Assembly (NCBI GenBank): GCA_964594045.1 | Contig: CAZQKR010000027.1 | Coordinates: 1-52,936 of the forward strand | From: UBA2365 sp964594045 | GTDB lineage: Bacteria > Bacteroidota > Bacteroidia > Chitinophagales > Saprospiraceae | Direction: 5' to 3' | Length of the DNA stretch: 52,936 nucleotides | Part shown: piece after piece, positions 52,138-52,936 of the stretch | Numbering within the stretch: the first letter of the stretch is position 1 | Layout of the letters: every line of letters starts with the position of its first letter | The notes under the pieces: model-generated | The model's database searches: none | The model's input: the letters and a program-made list of their open reading frames with translations, nothing else | What the model was told of the DNA's origin: nothing | Position numbers and translations under genes: made by a program

Positions 52138-52722
52138 TCAAAGCAGTTTTGCCGATATGGGTGCATTGGCCACAAACCTGCCTTCTGCCTCATTAAAAAA
52201 TCTGAGTCGGTCGTAGACTTCTTCCTCACTGAAATAATGCAAGGCCATTTTTACAAAAATGTCTCCGTGTTTGGCTTCATTGGTCCACAATTCCTTGTAG
52301 AATTTCTTCAGTGGTCCGGGTTCGAGTGCCTCTTCCACCAATCTGAAACGTTCTCCACCCCGGGTTTCTATGACTGATGCGATCATCAGTCTGTCCAGAA
52401 ATCTGGCATCTACTCCTGAACGGGATAGTTTTACCAGGTCGCCGGCATAATCAAATTCAGCAATTTTTGTGGGTAATTGTAAATTACGTTCAGACATCAG
52501 TTTATATACATCCCTGAAATGCTCCATTTCCTCAATGCCGATATCGATCAGATCGGGAATGATCTCCACTTTATTCGGGTATTTGGCAACAAAACTCATG
52601 GCCATGGCATAAGCTTTGCGTTCACATTCTGCATGGCTGATCAGGAAAGTATCGAAATCTTCCATTACTGCTGAAACCCAGGCAGGTGAAGTTGGAACTG
52701 CAACATCCAGACGAGCTTTCAT
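52138..52722 (-). CDS. miaE: tRNA-(ms2io6A37)-hydroxylase
   Basis: A 194-residue diiron enzyme that hydroxylates ms2i6A at position 37 of tRNAs. It is ferritin-like with the carboxylate/histidine ligands in order: 'SHAECERKAYAMA', 'GIEEMEHFRDVYKL', 'ASVIETRGGERFRL', 'WTNEAKHGDIFVKMA'. The length is that of the family. MiaA and MiaB are not in the window. The ATG at 52720-52722 lies about 37 bases downstream of a -7 element. The ApbE gene starts about 50 bases beyond its stop. Confidence 0.9.
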   Translation of the reverse strand: MKARLDVAVPTSPAWVSAVMEDFDTFLISHAECERKAYAMAMSFVAKYPNKVEIIPDLIDIGIEEMEHFRDVYKLMSERNLQLPTKIAEFDYAGDLVKLSRSGVDARFLDRLMIASVIETRGGERFRLVEEALEPGPLKKFYKELWTNEAKHGDIFVKMALHYFSEEEVYDRLRFFNEAEGRFVANAPISAKLL

Positions 52723-52758
52723 TACGGTTAATGTTTTTTATTGAACGTAATATTTGGT

Positions 52759-52766
52759 CAAAATTA
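52759..52766 (-). promoter_or_regulatory. Candidate -7 element for miaE
   Basis: Reads TAATTTTG on the minus strand, a full match to TAnnTTTG. It implies a leader of about 30 bases. No -33 TTTG is found at the usual distance. Confidence 0.4.
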
Positions 52767-52883
52767 TAAAAGTTCCAATGTTTAGCTTATCAAAATCAGA
52801 TTAAGTTTATACCGGACAACTAAAAATTTTCCAAAGGTACCAATTTTGAGTCTTCTCCGAAAAGTCTTTACCCCCTAAATCCC

Positions 52884-52936
52884 CACTGACGTTTTCAGTC
52901 AGTACAGGCACTGACGTTTTCAGTCAGTACAAGCAC
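52884..52936. repeat. 25-bp tandem repeat containing a small palindrome, cut by the window edge
   Basis: Units at 52884-52908 and 52909-52933 differ only at one base near the end, and a third begins at 52934. Each unit holds ACTGAC-GTTTTCA-GTCAGT, a 6-base inverted repeat with a 7-base loop. The array's true length cannot be seen. Confidence 0.75.

Noticed and set aside
52884..52936. Possible CRISPR array at the window edge
   Set aside because: Palindromic 25-bp units follow each other without unique spacers.
1..52936. Apparent richness in GATC and TGATCA
   Set aside because: It is spread evenly through genes and explained at least in part by frequent Leu/Ile/Asp codon pairs such as CTG-ATC; without counting I cannot claim enrichment.

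Overview
The window is a chromosomal segment of a Bacteroidota bacterium, most likely of the Saprospiraceae/Saprospiria type. Several signs point there. Three large secreted proteins end in type A sorting domains of the type IX secretion system (T9SS). Many lipoproteins have a Bacteroidota-style lipobox. Several intergenic regions carry the phylum-specific -7 element TAnnTTTG. Families such as DUF6249, MbnP, DUF4838 and the long class I mannose-6-phosphate isomerase are also characteristic. I see no rRNA, tRNA, CRISPR array, phage or transposase gene. About forty protein genes fill the window, none visibly broken.

Left part (1-8.4 kb): a T9SS-sorted seven-repeat RCC1 propeller, a SnoaL-like lipoprotein, an unrecognised secreted protein and a lipoprotein with an A-B-A-B repeat lie on the minus strand. 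They diverge from a plus-strand run of glgB (glycogen branching enzyme), a DUF1801 protein, two VOC proteins and an AHSA1/SRPBCC protein.

Housekeeping part (8.4-20.1 kb): lptC and an AbgT-type transporter (minus); a voltage-gated-type K+ channel with a zinc ribbon, and holA (plus); a Na+/Ca2+ antiporter, thyA and a Ppx/GppA phosphatase (minus); then a compact plus-strand run of Na+/alanine symporter, folK, deoxynucleoside kinase and an SDR reductase. A DUF6249 membrane protein follows on the minus strand.

Glycan utilisation part (20.4-36.3 kb, all minus): transcription order is ROK sugar kinase, FHS/MFS sugar transporter, mannose-6-phosphate isomerase, GH38 alpha-mannosidase, GH2 beta-galactosidase-type enzyme, DUF4838 protein, GH3-PA14 beta-glucosidase. 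Together these could release mannose from an oligosaccharide, import it, phosphorylate it and convert it to fructose-6-phosphate. No SusC/SusD pair or regulator is present. The GH2-DUF4838 pair is bounded on both sides by low-complexity and tandem-repeat DNA.

Right part (36.7-52.9 kb, all minus): S9 peptidase; a 1281-residue T9SS metalloprotease with a duplicated GEVED-Ig-PKD-like module; a probable iota-class carbonic anhydrase; a T9SS FG-GAP/VCBS propeller; an SSS symporter-VOC-CYTH operon; a patatin-like phospholipase; an AT-rich gap with a long inverted repeat; an MbnP-like lipoprotein overlapping a DEDDh exonuclease gene; an ApbE flavin transferase; and MiaE. The window ends inside a 25-bp tandem repeat. 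The best candidates for under-described biology are the iota carbonic anhydrase, the repeat lipoprotein, the Sus-less mannose locus with DUF4838, and the structured gap near 49.05 kb.
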